Positions 63,067 through 64,000 of a DNA stretch of 64,000 nucleotides are shown one piece after another (positions within the stretch are counted from its first letter, which is position 1; each line of letters starts with the position of its first letter). The stretch covers positions 124,001-188,000 of the forward strand of contig NZ_JAIMJA010000002.1 of assembly GCF_021295315.1 (NCBI RefSeq), in the 5' to 3' direction. The stretch is from Motilimonas cestriensis. Its GTDB lineage: Bacteria; Pseudomonadota; Gammaproteobacteria; Enterobacterales; CBDFNC01. Under the pieces are notes generated by a model, which worked only from the letters and a program-made list of their open reading frames with translations, was not told the DNA's origin and made no database searches. Position numbers and translations under genes: made by a program.

Positions 63067-63948
63067 ATGCTTAGCCAAGTAATCGCTATTTTACTGCCCG
63101 TTTTTTCCTTGGTCTTAGTGGGCTTTTGGGTGGGCAAAACCATGAATATTAATTTTGCGCCAATCAATCGCCTTAATATCGATGTATTTGTGCCCGCCCT
63201 CGTTTTTTCATCCTTGGTGGCGATGCCCCTAAACATGAGCCAAGGTCCTTTAATTATCGCCGCCTTGTCTGTGTTGCTATTGCCGGGCGTCCTTTTTATC
63301 TGCCTTGCGCCAAAATCAATGAACTTTAAAAGCTGGGCGCCCACCTTAATGTTCCGCAACAGTGGCAATTTAGCCATTCCTTTGTTTGGCTATGCTTTCG
63401 GCGCCGTTGCGGCTGAGGCTGCGGTATTATTGTTTGTGGTGTCTACTTGTTTGCATGTGATTTTTGGCAGCTTGATATTAAGTAACCAGCGAGGCTGGCA
63501 AAACTTAGTCAGTGCATTTAAAACACCGTTATTTATTGCTGCTTTGGCGGCTATTACCCTTAACCTTGGCCAAGTACACATTTACCAACCCATTGCCGAG
63601 GCGACCCAATTACTTGGTCAAGCAGCGATTCCTGTAATGCTATTAGCGCTGGGCTCTCAGATGACTCAGCTGCAACTCGATGGTTTAAAAACAGGACTTA
63701 TCAATATTGCACTGAGTTTACTCACTGGCGCGGTGTCGTTTACCTTAGTCTATTTGTTTATTCCCTTACCCAGCTTACACCTAAAAATGATCTTGTTATT
63801 TAGTATGCTACCGCCTGCGGTAATGAACTATCTCTACGCCGAGCGTTACCAAAATGAGCCCCATAAAGTGGCTGCAATGGTGTTATTTGGTAACGCTTCT
63901 GCCTTAATTAGCTTACCTATTCTGTTGTTTATTTCACTGTCACTTTAA
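63067..63948 (+). CDS. AEC-family (auxin efflux carrier-like) transporter
   Basis: A 293-residue membrane protein with ten hydrophobic helices arranged as two inverted sets of five. Typical AEC segments are LSQVIAILLPVFSLVLVGFW, NRLNIDVFVPALVFSSLVAM (about residues 35-54), MFRNSGNLAIPLFGYAFGAV (about 94-113) and AIPVMLLALGSQMTQLQLDG (about 184-203), the last carrying the helix break of the substrate path. Such carriers move malate, malonate or other organic acids. It is complete and ends 52 bases before the window edge. Confidence 0.9.
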   Translation: MLSQVIAILLPVFSLVLVGFWVGKTMNINFAPINRLNIDVFVPALVFSSLVAMPLNMSQGPLIIAALSVLLLPGVLFICLAPKSMNFKSWAPTLMFRNSGNLAIPLFGYAFGAVAAEAAVLLFVVSTCLHVIFGSLILSNQRGWQNLVSAFKTPLFIAALAAITLNLGQVHIYQPIAEATQLLGQAAIPVMLLALGSQMTQLQLDGLKTGLINIALSLLTGAVSFTLVYLFIPLPSLHLKMILLFSMLPPAVMNYLYAERYQNEPHKVAAMVLFGNASALISLPILLFISLSL

Positions 63949-64000
63949 TTCTTTATATTACATATATTTAACTAAACCACTTAAGCAATAATCAAGACAA

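Overview
The window reads as chromosomal DNA of a marine-type gammaproteobacterium, most likely near the Alteromonadales/Vibrionales (Shewanella-, Psychromonas- or Agarivorans-like). The signs are a short dense gene layout, moderate GC, polyamine genes speA/speB, the ybbA-ybbP/tesA block, rlmF, yghU, a YeiE-like LysR gene beside a formate channel, DUF3080 and DUF3541 proteins, and many small regulator/transporter units. I cannot name the genus from sequence alone. No rRNA, tRNA, CRISPR array, prophage or replication origin was seen.

Layout. 0.1-7.2 kb: small accessory metabolism (LysE exporter, acetyltransferase, two ABM monooxygenases, NAD(P)-binding protein, AraC and LysR regulators). 7.2-15.4 kb: AGCS symporter, RlmF, a YeiE-like LysR regulator with a decayed duplicate of its own 3' end, a formate/nitrite channel fused to CBS domains and preceded by a coupled mini-ORF, a NYN nuclease-like protein, a secreted protein and a second LysE exporter. 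15.4-21.5 kb: HPP membrane protein divergent from a TetR/Gfo-Idh-MocA pair with visible operators, TfoX C-domain protein, fasciclin protein, and the glutathione-dependent formaldehyde pair FrmA/FghA. 21.6-34.8 kb: envelope and signalling genes (OmpA-family protein, periplasmic solute-binding protein, Hsp20 with a sigma-32-like promoter, hybrid histidine kinase, MCP with two CHASE3-like modules, YghU-type GST, DUF3080 lipoprotein, DUF3541 protein). 34.8-41.9 kb: SpeB and SpeA separated by REP-like palindromes, then TesA divergent from YbbA-YbbP. 50.2-64 kb: YidD, isochorismatase-like hydrolase, Rnk, Ohr-DoxX with divergent OhrR and operators, a second solute-binding protein, GST/DUF1801, a GT2-VTT-GT39 envelope operon, a BCCT transporter, DUF6482 and an AEC transporter.

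The most unusual part is 42.1-49.9 kb. It is a small integron gene-cassette cluster with no integrase in view (a CALIN). Five attC sites on the minus strand separate minus-strand cassettes: an alpha/beta hydrolase, a secreted DUF695 protein with a truncated neighbour, and a GFA-family zinc protein. For the hydrolase and GFA cassettes the first bases of the cassette are the exact reverse complement of the R'' box of their own attC, which is the signature of a true excisable cassette. The array has been colonised by mobile DNA: two different IS91-family (HUH/Y2) units occupying cassette slots, one of them carrying a tyrosine recombinase; a 147-bp MITE-like element inserted twice at the attC recombination triplet; and a REP-type Y1 transposase gene broken by one in-frame TGA.
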